From positions 5,793,001 to 5,857,000 of the forward strand of contig NC_051096.1 of assembly GCF_901709675.1 (NCBI RefSeq): a stretch of DNA of 64,000 nucleotides. Reading direction: 5' to 3'. Below are positions 34,277 to 59,275 of this stretch, piece by piece. Every line of letters begins with the position of its first letter. The stretch's first letter is position 1. The position numbers were made by a program, and so were the translations under genes. This DNA is from Syngnathus acus (taxonomy: Eukaryota; Chordata; Actinopteri; Syngnathiformes; Syngnathidae). The notes beneath the pieces are model-generated. The model did not search any database and was not told where the DNA came from. It saw only the letters and a list, made by a program, of their open reading frames with translations.

Positions 34277-35284
34277 TTATTGTTCAGCCATGTCACAACC
34301 TCGTCTCCAATAGAAACACAGCAGGAATCTCAACTGGTTCGTCAACCTGGCTACCGTTTAGTAGCGCCAACTACTTTTCTCTCTCACACCCAATGATAGC
34401 ATACAAAATAGTAACCTACCAGTGAATGCATATAAAACACTTTTCTCTAGATTTATCCCCAACAAATCCCACAATTTGTGATCTCATTAGAACATGTGAC
34501 ACTGACAGTTTATGCTTAAAGAAGCACATATTAAGAATGTATCATCCTCCATTTTTGATTATAAAAAAAAACCTACACAATGTTACATTTTAATTCAGAG
34601 TACAACTGATTATTAGTGTTCTAACACATTCGACCATAACCAAAGAAAAATTGTATAATATCACTATAACTTAACACTACATGTAATATACGTTTGTTTT
34701 AAAAAAAACAAAAAACAAATGATTAGCATTGAAGACAAAATTAAGATGGCTAGTGTGAAGGCAAGCTGGGTCAGTACCATGACAGAGAATGAGTAATACA
34801 AAAAAGAAATTAAAAAAAATAAAATAGAATACAAAAAGTAGAACTGAAAAATGATAATACAGGCAAGGCTAAAACATGTGTTAGCAACTTTAAGATCCAA
34901 CTCATGTGCATTCAACCAAACAGGTAACCTGCCCGAGACCACCTTATGATGTCACAGAACCCCCCCCCCCCCCTTAAATTTTTTTCTCAACTTGCTAAAA
35001 CATTCCCATGGCATCCATCTTCTTTGTTTTCTGGTGTCAGGCACTTTCCACTAATCCTTGTTCCTTCCTCTACCTTCAAAACTTTACACAGCCAATCAAA
35101 ACGCTGCTTTGAGACAATACAGGTTACAGGCCAATCACAATGCAGGCTCTATCAGAACACAACTGAAAAAGAGCACAGGACAACATTTCAACAGTGTTGC
35201 CATTTAAGTTGTTTTCAAAGCTAGAATTGCCTAGAAAGGGGAGGGTTGCGTATTGGGGGGTGGAAGCGGTCGCTCTCACCAATC
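34277..35284 (-). other. ctnnb1: Beta-catenin 3' untranslated region
   Basis: Noncoding sequence between the beta-catenin stop codon and an aataaa polyadenylation signal (plus-strand tttatt at 34,277). A C12 homopolymer sits at about 34,962-34,973. The extent is inferred from the signal alone. Confidence 0.5.
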
Positions 35285-39542
<4,258 letters not shown>

Positions 39543-40660
39543 TGTTCTCGACTGCCCTCGGCCTGCACAGCAGCTAGGTCTGTGAAGAAGCAGAAACAAC
39601 AATCAAACAGAAGAAATTAACGATTGCTCGGTGAAGTCACACCCGATTGCAGCGTTTCTGGATCGGAAAGTCACGCATGCCCTTTGCACCGATTTACCTG
39701 CGTCAAGTCTTCCCCGACTTCAAACGCTTGTTTTGCTCGCTGTCGTAAGTGAGAGTGGGGGGAAATGCAGAGGCTCCACCTCTAACCGAGAAAGCAAAGC
39801 GGTGGGTATTTCCAGGCCCCAACTAGCACAATTCACTCTTGAGCGGTAGAGCACTTCAAAAGCATTTTTTTCTCCCCCTCCCCCGTACCACGGCCAAGTT
39901 CCGACCTAGCAGCCTGGCCGAGGTTTCCGATGGGGAAACTACCCCCTCCGCCCCGCTTTTGCTTCCATGACTCCTCCTGACAACCACACACGCAACAGAG
40001 TACCTAAAACAAAGCTCAACACCGGCCATTTAATCGTGCGATCGTTTTTTTGATTGCGTTACGATGATCATCGTTAGCTCACCTCGACTGTGCTAACCGC
40101 TAGTAGGATTACTAGCGAAGGTAAACAAACACAACTGGAAGCTTCTGTGTCGAAGATGAGAAGCGATCTCTTGCAGTAAAACTACTAAGGGTTGTCACGA
40201 CTGTAAATCGAGTCCACTATTGCGATCGTGATTTCTAAACAGTTATTTGAGCTTTGCAAGCCAGGACGTCTGAAAAGTAGATCCGGGCGCCACCATACTA
40301 AACCTGCCGTGCTGCCAGCCAAAAATCAGAATACCTCACCGGAGCCCCCCTCCCTAGCCAAAGATGATTTTCTGCAAAAATCGGTAAAGTGACACGGTGT
40401 AAATACGGATATGCAAACTATACAAAGGAAGATATCGTTACCAGAATCCAGTGGCACCTCCGTTGTTCTTGTTCTGCGAAGAAGATCTCCCCTTTGCTTG
40501 GGTGAAAAATTGAAGAGCTGCTAAGTGAATCAAGCGAGCAAGTCCGAACCACACCCGCTCTTCCTCCGCCGAAGAGATCGCTTCCGCTTGCACGGATCGA
40601 GCAACAAGATGGCGAGAGGAAAATTGATGTACAGTACAGTATTCTGCCGCAATCGGAAAA
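39543..40660 (-). promoter_or_regulatory. ctnnb1: Beta-catenin 5' untranslated exon(s) and promoter region
   Basis: The start-codon exon begins at 39,579 (acceptor ttcttcacag on the minus strand), so 39,543-39,579 is untranslated. An upstream first exon should lie in the GC- and CpG-richer stretch between about 39,700 and 40,660; I cannot fix its boundaries. The segment also holds overlapping short frames that I regard as chance. Confidence 0.5.
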
Positions 40661-41124
40661 ATAGTGCGCTTTTAAAGTGGTCTGAAAATTACGCAATTAG
40701 GTGATACTTATCGCTCTTTAAAAGAACATTTCAAAGGCGTAGTCTGTGACAAAAGATGCGGTTGCTCTGGTTGTTGAAAAAGGGTGAGGTATCCTCATTA
40801 GAGTGGAATGTGACTCATTAGTAACAAGTCCATAAGAGTACATCAATTTGCAGGTTGTCATAGTAACATCAACAGTGCTACAAATGGAAGATGATCCAGA
40901 TTCAAAAGAAGTTGTTTGACTTTAGTGAAACTTTACCTTGGGTGTGGATTTGCACTGTACATTAGTTTAAAAAAAATCCACAAGGCCCAATTTTGTTAAA
41001 ACTGGAATAGCACATTGACATTTTAACAGCAGCAATACTCTTCCTTTCTATTGAGGGAATTGCAGTAATTGTTTTGATAAAAATCATCAACATTAAAAGA
41101 CATCCAATGAATGACTCCGAATAA

Positions 41125-42116
41125 ATACCTTTATTTGACTGCCTTACAGATCTGATTATACAAACGCCGACACAGAGCTTTGAAATAACAGGACCAATCA
41201 GCAAGACGATGGCTGTACATTCTTCATGTGACCCGACCATAGTTTGACATCTTCTGGCCACACACCACCCTGCCTACAAAGTCATCGGGTACGTCATTCT
41301 GCCCAAGTAAAGCTCATTTGCCTTTCTAAGTGTCATGAAGGGAGTTTGGGTCAAATGTCAAAAGGTGTGTGTCATTCTAGACTGAAGTCTAATATATATA
41401 TTTTTTTTAACTTTGTGGTGTAGTGTATTTCAGTGAGTGTAGTGTAGAGCATAGTCATGTTTGTTCTTTTTTTTGGTTTGCAAATAGAACTTCAACATAC
41501 AAATAGTTTAAAGTTATGTCCTTCATTTTCCATTTCACTCTCTCATATACATACACACATTCACACAGGTATGTTTATCCCTTCTTTAAAAAAACAAATG
41601 CAAAAAAACCCCCCAAAAACTATAGTTTCAGGCAATATTTTTTCATCTCACTCCCTTCCTCTGCCTAAGTCACTGGCCAAACAATCCTATTATCTAAGTG
41701 CAGTTTCTTCAAAATGTCTTTCAGCAGTTTCTACCATTTAAAAAAAAAAAAAAAACACTAAGTGAACCATCACAATTAATGGATGGAATAACACCTTCAC
41801 TATCAGTCTTGCAATGAATCATTTTAAACATCATTCCAGCCATCACCCCCATGTTGGTCCCCCTTACACAGGTAACCATTCTTGCATTAAAAGTGACCCC
41901 CCTCAGTGTAACAGCCATTTGGGATTTGGAAGGGTGGGGGTAGGTTTTGGAATAAGGTACGGAGAGATGGGACAAGTCTTCATGTGGAGGGTGACAGATG
42001 ATAGGTAGAAAAACTAGGTGTCCACCATTTTCTTTCCAGGTGTCAGAGCAGAGGGAGGGAGGGTGGTTGAGGTGGAGGAGAGAAGAAGAACAGGGTGGAT
42101 TGAAGCGCCATGGTCT
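41125..42116 (-). other. dync1li1: dync1li1 3' untranslated region
   Basis: Sequence following the dync1li1 stop, reaching a minus-strand aataaa signal (plus-strand tttatt at about 41,132). It contains an A15 run (41,741-41,755) and no coding frame. Together with 40,660-41,125 it forms the short gap to the beta-catenin promoter. Confidence 0.5.
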
Positions 42117-45100
42117 TCATGTGTCTTGGCCGTCGGTGGCGGCGGTCTCGTTGGCATTGGGCAAGTCCAAGTCCGTCTCTCGGTTGGATATGCGGTCTAG
42201 CTCCGCCTGTACATCGCTCAGGCCCAGTTTTGAGCCTGCAGCCATAGCAGTAAAAAAAAAAAAGTCGTTAGATTTGCTATGGGGGGGGGGGAGAGTCACC
42301 TCTTCATTCTTAGAGCATGCGTCACTTTATCAGCCAGTGCAATAATTAACCAAACAATTCCAAGTCATTGCGCTGGAGGGATGCACATGTACACATGAAA
42401 ATAAGAACATTGTGACCCTCGTTGAATTGGGCAGAAAATGATTACGCCAGGTAAATATAATTTTTTTTTAAATCACTATTTGAACAAGGTACAATTAAAG
42501 ATATTTTAGTATTCGGGTTGGCCAGCCATATTTGGAATCATGTGTAATGTGTGTGGCACAGGTAAATGCAAACAAATGCAAGGCAACATGCCCTAAAACA
42601 ATAACGCACTTTTGGTTTCTTTTTTAATAAGTGCTTAGCTCTACATTTATGCAAATACTGGATTCAAAATTGCTCGCAAAATGGGTGCAGCTGTGGTTGG
42701 CTCCTTCATGCTTGGATTGTCATAAAAGGCTCAGCAAGGAGACAGGAATAGAAGAGCAATAATAATCGAGCAACGATAATCCAAGATTGTCTTGCTCACA
42801 CACACCTTATCGGGGCCAACATCCTCTGACTGGGGCACGCACGCACACACAATACACACGTGGGTGACGTTAACAGTGAGATTGAAGAGCAAAAACGAGG
42901 AATGCGGTTAAAAAAAAACTTCTCATGATTTTACCGTGTGATCGATACAAGAACTGAAGTGTGATGATGTTGCAAAATGTTAGGGATTGGAAGAGAGGAG
43001 TGATAAATCAAGTGAAAAATAGGCAGGGATGAGTCATGACAGGATTGTGGGAAGACTGGATGCTCACATAAGCCAAACGTCCTAAAAACCTTCTCACCTG
43101 ATTTGCGTACTGTCCCTGGCGTGTTGTTGCCACCTCCTGCCGTTCCGGCTCCTCCTGTCCCTGCTTTCTTTGTCAGTAGACTGTTGAAGAAGTTAGCCAA
43201 GACACCCTCACTGGTTTGACCTGCAGGAAAAACAAAACAAAAATGCATTAAAAAAAAGAATAATTTTAACTGCCTCATGGTGGCAGATTTGTCAACCTGA
43301 TTGTGGCATGGCGTTGGCGACGTTGGCGGCTGCAGAACGGTTGCTTGTCCGCGGTGAACCGCTGGGTGCTCTGCTTGTCGTGTCCTGTGAATGGAATCCG
43401 TTTTTTTGTGGGTCAGATCAAGTAAGATAGAAAAAAATAAAATAAAAGTCCTCTTACCACTGGTCGACCAACAGTAACAGCTGGCTGTTTGGCGAGCAGT
43501 GACTACAGAAAAGAGTACAAATAATCATCTTAATATTTATTTACTTTAGCAACATTTAGCACGTTAGCTTACCTGCAATTTCACCAGAAACACTTGGTCA
43601 TCTTCAGCCTGAATCTCCTTTTCATGGACAATCTGATGGGAGATACCAAAAAAAAAACACTTTGCTACTAATACTGAGGACACTAAATTCAATATTGATA
43701 TTATTTAGCCGATGCCGCTACCTTTCTGACTGGCGGTTTGACGATCACATCCTCGAAGCCGTCATCCGTCTTTATTGTCTGGAAGTTCTCGTGAAGTATT
43801 GCAATCTTCTTTTCATTATCCCAACCTGAGGGACTGACGAAGGGTGAAAAGGGTTATTTCTTGACCGTTAAATGAAACCCCTTGCACATAAATCAAGAGG
43901 TGCAGCGTAACCTTAGTCAATAAGGTACACACGCACTTACATGAAGACTGCATCTCGTTCCACCACTTGCGCAGGGCAGTGGAATGGAAAGCCGTAAAGT
44001 CTGTGGACCAGATATTTATATAGCACGTCGAGGTTCTTCATCTCCTTCACTGATGTGTAAATAAGAGACGCTCCGTCTGTTACCTCTGTCAAGGTTGTTG
44101 TTGTTTGGAATCACCCAAACTAAATTCTATTCAAATTTCAAACCAAGGATACACTGTAGACAGAACTGTCGGATGTGGGACTGGATAAAGTCCAGGTGTT
44201 CGTCTCTGTAGTCGTGCTCCTTCTCCAAAGTGCTGATGGCATCACACTACGAGGGGACAGACAGACGGGTTGATGTCAGATAGAGGGCAATGCGGAACAA
44301 ATCGGCACCCATCAGACTGCATTATCATATTATTATTGACATTGATAGACTTAGTGAGTAAACATACCTTCGTGCAAACCACCACCATTGGTATGCCCAG
44401 GTTGTGCGTGAGTGTGTTGTCTCCTAACGGCAGCAACACACTTTCCTCCTCTTCGGCTCTTCTCTGCGAGGTCCCGTCCTCCCCACTACCTGGCTCTGTG
44501 TATTCCTGAAACTGTTTTACAACTACACACAGACAATGTTTTATGATATGGTCAGCATTTCATTGCTTAAAGCACAGGGCGGGAATATTTCTCACGTCTG
44601 TGCTCGAGCTCCCGCAGCGTTTCCGGAGGGATTCGTAGTTTGTCGACGTGTTCCCTCGCGACCGCCGCCCACTTCTGCAGGGAGTCCAGCGCGTTCCACG
44701 GCCGCGACATGTCAACCGTTATGACCAGTAACGTGTTGCTGATGGAGTCTACCGGTACGGCGACTCCCTGTAGACCTTTGTGGTACAAGTCTCCGTCTAA
44801 CACCCATGCGTTACACCTCGTGTGGTCTAAACACAAACGTCAAAGTTAGGAGGGGAAGATTGCAGAAAAACATTTTGAGATAAATGAAATAGTGTGAGAT
44901 ACCGTCAATGTCGTCATCATGGACATTGATGTAGAGATATTCTAGACCTCGACCTTTCATGTACTCTTCGACTCCTTGTAACTTGGCAACCAGGGTGGTT
45001 TTCCCCGAGCCAACTTCCCCTAAACACACAAAGGTACACTTAGTTACACACATACTGTTATATATTTTGTGTTTTCAAATCATACATTTACAGCAGATGT

Positions 45101-46038
45101 TTTCTTATTTTTCAGATCTTCATTGCCGACGCCCTGGTGCTTATGAAGCGAGAGAAAAGGTTTACCTTCATTCCAGGTAGTAAAGAAAAAGCATTTTTGA
45201 GAGCCAATTTTATCGCTGTTGCGCTGACAAGGCTGCGTCAACTGTGCTCTGTCCACTCATGCCGACAGAGGGACTCTATGCAGCGCTGATGTTTTGATTA
45301 GAACCAAACTTGACTCCCATGTCTGCCACGCTGCACATCAATAAACTCGCCCGCCATCCAAGGCAGCGGCTTAACCCTGCACGAGCGTATAGCAGCAAAA
45401 GTAGGGCGTTTATGTTCATTTTTGAGGTTGGCATCCTCTGCTCAGCATCACTACTCTATAGCCACTAGCGTGCTACAATGACTTGCACTGCAAGACTATA
45501 GTCCACACTCAGGTAATGCACCTGTGTGCAAACCTCAACAGATCGTCACCTCTGACACATCTGATATTTAGTCTCAATTTATTTGTATGCAATTTAGCTA
45601 ATAGGTTGCACAAATACAGTACCCACCCATAACCAGGACATTTTTCCCGGATGGTAGCTTTGATCTTGAATGGGTTGACACTTCGCTCAGGATAGTCGAC
45701 CTGCAGACATAAGACGCCGATTATCCCCCAACTATTCATGATTCATTCATTACATTGAATAACAGGTTGAGTAAGCTCGATCCACTGTCACCAGCCTCCA
45801 GTCTGGTGCTGATGCTAGCCAGCCTCGTTAGCAGGCGGCTAGCTGTCAAACCAATCTCCTCGCCGGAAGAATCGAGCTTTAGCGTCTCGAGGCATCTCCG
45901 TTATCGATGAGCTGTATTTCGAAAGAAATTGCACACGCACCATAAATTCTGCCCGTCATCCTCCTCCGGGTTCTCCAGCGTGGTCTTGGATCCAGTTAAG
46001 GTGGAGGATAATAATGCACTCCTCCCAGTAGTCGCCAT
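42117..46038 (-). CDS. dync1li1: Cytoplasmic dynein 1 light intermediate chain 1
   Basis: Subunit of cytoplasmic dynein 1 that binds the heavy chain through a Ras-like domain and cargo adaptors through its C-terminal helix. Thirteen exons join in phase: 46,038-45,941; 45,700-45,627; 45,019-44,903; 44,826-44,596; 44,522-44,368; 44,246-44,153; 44,076-43,941; 43,833-43,722; 43,632-43,573; 43,502-43,458; 43,384-43,297; 43,220-43,098; 42,235-42,117. The product is 483 residues (human 523). Residues 58-65 read GEVGSGKT (P-loop). [28 protein letters not shown] and [13 protein letters not shown] match the family. The adaptor-binding helix [16 protein letters not shown] is at about 405-420. LIC2 is the alternative; the linkage to beta-catenin, as on human 3p22, and the tail favour LIC1. 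Exon 1 is shorter than in mammals. Confidence 0.93.
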
Positions 46039-47100
46039 CTTCGCAGGGTTGTCAACGGAGCAGAGTGCCCGGATGTACCATTAGCTTAGCTTTAGCCTGG
46101 TGCACTGACTCCGCGGTGGGGGCCGGGGCGTGGTCGTACCGCACAAAGATGGGGTGCGCACTCACTCCAAAATACGGGATGACCTCACCATCAGCGTGAC
46201 AAAATTGTCCCAACGCACAAAATCATGCAAGTGTTTGCTTGTGCTTTTTTTTTGGTGATCTTTTATGTTGGCTATTGTCCATGTGACCTCATGATAAAGC
46301 TTCAAACCCAAATCGTTTGATGCTGCAAAGCCACACATCATAAGCCTCTTGGAAATCGTTTGTTTTTATGTTCATCACATTTGGCAAAGTTGCAGTACAT
46401 GCATTAAAATAGATAGAGTGACCACAAAGTCTCAGAAATACAGATTATTCCAAAGCACATGTTCACCAGATGTATTTTTCACTATCAGACGCATTGACCT
46501 ACATTTGCTCCCCAAATTCCAACGTGTGTTTCATTAAATTGTAATACTTTAGTCACAATACTCCACTCACTCCATTTAATAGCAATTTTGGTTGTACTGC
46601 TGTCAGCAGTGAGTGTGGGATACTACTCTGCTCCATAAAACAAAATCTGTATTGTATTTGTAAAGAATATTTGTTTTTTGGAAAGTGTGTCTGATGGCAA
46701 ATGCTGAAAATACAGGGGGGGGAAAATAGCTTATAAATATATAGCATACAATGGCCTACTTTATGATCAATCTAAATAGCAGCCACATTTGAGAGTGCTA
46801 TATTTGACCAGTTTTAATTCCTCCCCAGAAAACTCATCTTGCTGCTGGAGGCTCCTTTTCTATGGACCACCAACCGGTCTCAGGTGCGCGGTCATTGCTT
46901 ATTATAAAACCGCTGAAGCGCATCCAAGCCAATCAAATTGGAGAATCGGAGAAGAAGCAACGCTATCACCCATGTGGCCACTAGATGACGCTGATGCACC
47001 GCACTGCCAGTCGAGTGGGGTCCCTGGATGCTGCGCGCTCCCCGCGGCCCCCCGGTGGACTCAGCGGATTACAAACTCCGGTTAAGTGGCGCACCGCCCC
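46039..47100. other. Divergent spacer between dync1li1 and cpne4
   Basis: Head-to-head promoters of dync1li1 (-) and cpne4 (+). The GC-richer stretch at 46,060-46,150 is the likely dync1li1 promoter. The remainder is AT-rich without a supported gene. Confidence 0.4.
46977..46992 (+). promoter_or_regulatory. Candidate CTCF site (one mismatch)
   Basis: Reads ggccactagatgacgc, one base from the CTCF core (GAC for GGC). Unlike the other candidates it points rightward. It lies just upstream of cpne4. Confidence 0.35.
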
Positions 47101-47306
47101 CCTCCTTCTCCCATTTTCCATCCAGAGTGAACTCAGGGAAAGGAGCGCGCCCTGGCCGCGCTTGCCCGCTGGGAATTTGAATGCGGTTCTAATTCTTGGT
47201 TGTCAGCGGCATCCATCCTCAGCTCTGCAGTGTTGTGGGTGACTGAAATCCTGATAGACAAAAGCGTGTGAGAGGAGGAGGGAAATGGGTCCGGAGACGG
47301 CGAGGT
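47100..47306 (+). other. cpne4: Probable cpne4 5' untranslated exon
   Basis: GC-rich stretch ending at a donor (gacggcgag before gtaggtgcc at 47,307), about 1.6 kb before the first coding exon. A second donor-like gtgagttt follows at 47,382. Assignment to cpne4 is by position. Confidence 0.4.
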
Positions 47307-48878
47307 AGGTGCCCCTGATTGTCACATCAGCAGCGTGGAAGTTCTTCGGCTTGCTCCGATCTTCTCTTCAAGTCTCAGTGGGGTGAGTTTTGTGCATAAA
47401 AGCTGCCTCCTCTGCATTGTGCATGAAAAGTGTGTTGCATGCTTTGCAAAAAAAAAAATCGCAACGTATGTACATTTTGTCATCATGTGGTGGAGTTAGA
47501 TAAAAAAATTCCTCTATGTTTAGTGGGCCTTTGCTTATGCATATTAAAAAGCCGCACAAAACATAAAATTCAAAAGCTGTTGCTTCATTTAGAAGAAAAA
47601 AAAGAGAAGCTCTGTAATCTTTTTTTCACGCCGCTGCTTGTTTCTTCTCTTTCTTTCATCCTCTTTCACCCCCTTGCCCTCCCTTATGTAATCCTCTCTC
47701 TTCCTCCCTCACTCCTCCTCATCTCTAACCACTTATAAATCAATTTTGGGTGTCTTGTCAGTCAGCTGAACACAATTTTGTCTTCTCAGTCATGACTATC
47801 AACCCACCAAGAGTTCCTTGACACGCTGCCTCTTTAGTAAATCCCACGAAAAGGCAATACCATTGCACCTCGTCTGGTAATCAATAAGGGCAATAGCAGT
47901 CGACTTGATGCTTCCTGTGACTGAATCATTTATGTCACATCTGTCAGAGGGGCACGTGCGCCGCCAAAGGTGAATGGGCGTACACAGTCAAGGTAGAGCA
48001 CTTGATTGATTGGCAGAGTGCGGCGAGAATGAGCGTTGAAGAAACATTACATATTAATCTTGATTTTTGGTTGAAGTACACACCAATATCAGAGCAAGAG
48101 GCTTTTTTTTTTTCCCGATAAGAGATGAGTGTTAAGCCCCCTAGTGCCACTGCAATATCATTTTATGTGGGCAAATAAAGTGAGTCAATTTTAAATTTGC
48201 TATATAGTTTTTTTTTATTTTGACAGAAAATCCGTCGCCTACCGAAAATGAGATTTTTTTCCTTCACTTTAACAATTTTGTCAATTTGTTGTCATCTGTC
48301 TGACTCACAGTTTTTGTTCTATGGTTATCATTGCATTTTTCACTTTGCTTTTCGTGGCAGCATTACGAAAGCCAAGTGTCAGTTGTCACACATCTGTCCT
48401 AAGCTTGCATCCATGTCCGCATGTCAGTGAGCCCATTCGGCGCCACTTTGCTAAAAATACTCGGCACCGACCAACACACACAAACCCAAGAAACATGAAT
48501 TATTGAGGACGAGGGGGGGAGTGAGATCCAGGTCAGAGTCAGACCCAGTTTCGAGAGCTTAAGTCCCGAAGGGTGATGTTACCGGACCACCACATTTATA
48601 TTCACTTTCCACCATCTACATTAGCACATCTTCAGACCTGTGGTTATCCTTTCGGGTGAGACAAAGCGGCCGGAGGCCGCAGAATGGATCCGTGCACTTT
48701 TATCCATTTGTCTTCAGCAGCAATAAATTCAATATTGGCTTTAACCAGATGTTAAATTGATCTGACTTGACAAATGTTAGCACATTAACATTTATTAGAG
48801 TAATTAAAGGACATTTATGGATGATACTCTAGGGCATTTTAAGAGGGACTTTATAATATTGCAAAATGATCTGGATAG

Positions 48879-57484
<8,606 letters not shown>

Positions 57485-58899
57485 CAATGGACTTGCTACA
57501 TAATATGTTTACACTAAAATGCAAATGTGCATTCATGTAAATACAGAGACATTTGTCTAGCTCAGAGAAATAGCTTGTTCTGGTAAACTAATTTGAACTC
57601 CATCAATGACTATTGCATGTTTGGCCATGATGGCATTAACTTGGGAATTAATACTAGCTTACAGTTCTTTATAGGAAACGAGTTTACTGAACCAGCATGC
57701 AGACCTCAGCCAACTTAAAGAAATGACACGATACCTTATTTGGATAACTAGCAAGTGTGATGAATGTATTCTGAAAATTAGCATTGCACTTTGTATTTAC
57801 TATTTACATACATATTAGTTTCCCTGTTTGTGTTTTGCATTCATGCATGATTAATTCTGCTCGCAAATCCCTCATAGAGGCTTGCTGGTTATGAAATAAA
57901 GTATTTCTGTCATTTCATGGGCTGTTTTTTTCTACATGTTTCTTTTTGAGGCATAAATACGGACTAATTGTAAAAATTTCTTAATAACCTTCCTAAATTG
58001 TAAAGAGTTTTGCAGGGATAGCTAGATGTGTGTTGTAGACACTAATCTGTGAACTGTTTTCCCTGTAAACTGCATGTTGATTATAATAAAGGCACTTTGG
58101 TTTTCTCATTTGGTGCAGTTTTCAGTGTGCATGAAAGTGTTTCAAGTGTCAAATCAATCCACTCTGCAAATGAACACACAAAGAGATGCCGGGTGGTGCA
58201 GATGTCTCATCGTGGAGACTTTAATGAACTCAGCTGAGGAGAGTTTATCAATGGAATGGGATTTGCAACTGTTATTATATATTTCATATCTTACTTAACA
58301 ACACACTTTCAAGTAAAAAATTGAAGAGGAGGGAAAAACAGGTTCTGCAATTTGTTTGCTTTTGATTGTTTCAGCCCCTTTGGCGCCATGTCTCTGAGCA
58401 CATTGAATCCACTGAATTTAATGACTATTTGCGTAATATGCAACCCTCCTGTGAGCTATTGACGATAGAAGTCATACCTCTTTGTCGCTCGTAGGCGGCC
58501 CCAAGTTGCCAGTGGCTCACAGCTGCACAGACTTTGTTTGGATACACAAACAGCAATGGTCCATGGACATTTGGGCTTGTTGCAACTCTCTATCCCTCTC
58601 TCACTGTGAAAAATGGATGGAATCATTTCACTCTCTTTATTATTGGAAACAGAGCAAGAAAAGGGTCTCACCTACAATTGGGTCAGTCAATACTCTCAGT
58701 ATACTCAACACATTTTTCTTAAATGACAACCTCAAAACCCAAGACACACTATACATGACCTTGAGACGTTATTGTACAAAGTCATATGAGTTTTAAGATT
58801 GATACTTTATGTGGGTTAAGACAAGAATGACCTGTAATGTAAACAAGGTCACCTGACAGCTAAAGCTGTTTCACAAAACAACACGATGTAATTCTATGC

Positions 58900-58962
<63 letters not shown>

Positions 58963-59275
58963 CTGAGCAATGTAACACACTCGACATAAAATAAAAATAT
59001 ATATAATAAAAGCCGAAAGAATGGCTTTATTAAATTTAATATTATTTTTATAGTTATTCTTTTTCGGAAGAGTAGTTTCCTTGGGTGGAACCTTTGCCAG
59101 GGAAGCGTTGCACAGGGGAATTTCCTACTCAAGTACCGGAAATATACGGGGTGACATTTGGAAAAAGACAACATTGGCGACATGTGAATGCATGCTTACA
59201 GAACTAACTAGTTAAATTGTGAACGTTTCTTTTTCTATTTTTTATACATATTTATATTACAAAGAACATAACCAC
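57485..59275. other. cpne4 3' region and spacer to mrpl3
   Basis: Contains the cpne4 3' untranslated region to about 57,920, further AT-rich sequence with no supported gene, an (AAT)n microsatellite and the mrpl3 promoter region just before 59,276. Confidence 0.5.
58902..58961. repeat. (AAT)n microsatellite, about 20 repeats
   Basis: Uninterrupted run of taa/aat trinucleotides about 60 bp long. It produces a spurious poly-leucine frame on the minus strand. Confidence 0.95.

Noticed and set aside
58860-59183. 107-codon minus-strand frame rich in leucine
   Set aside because: It is produced by the (AAT)n microsatellite.
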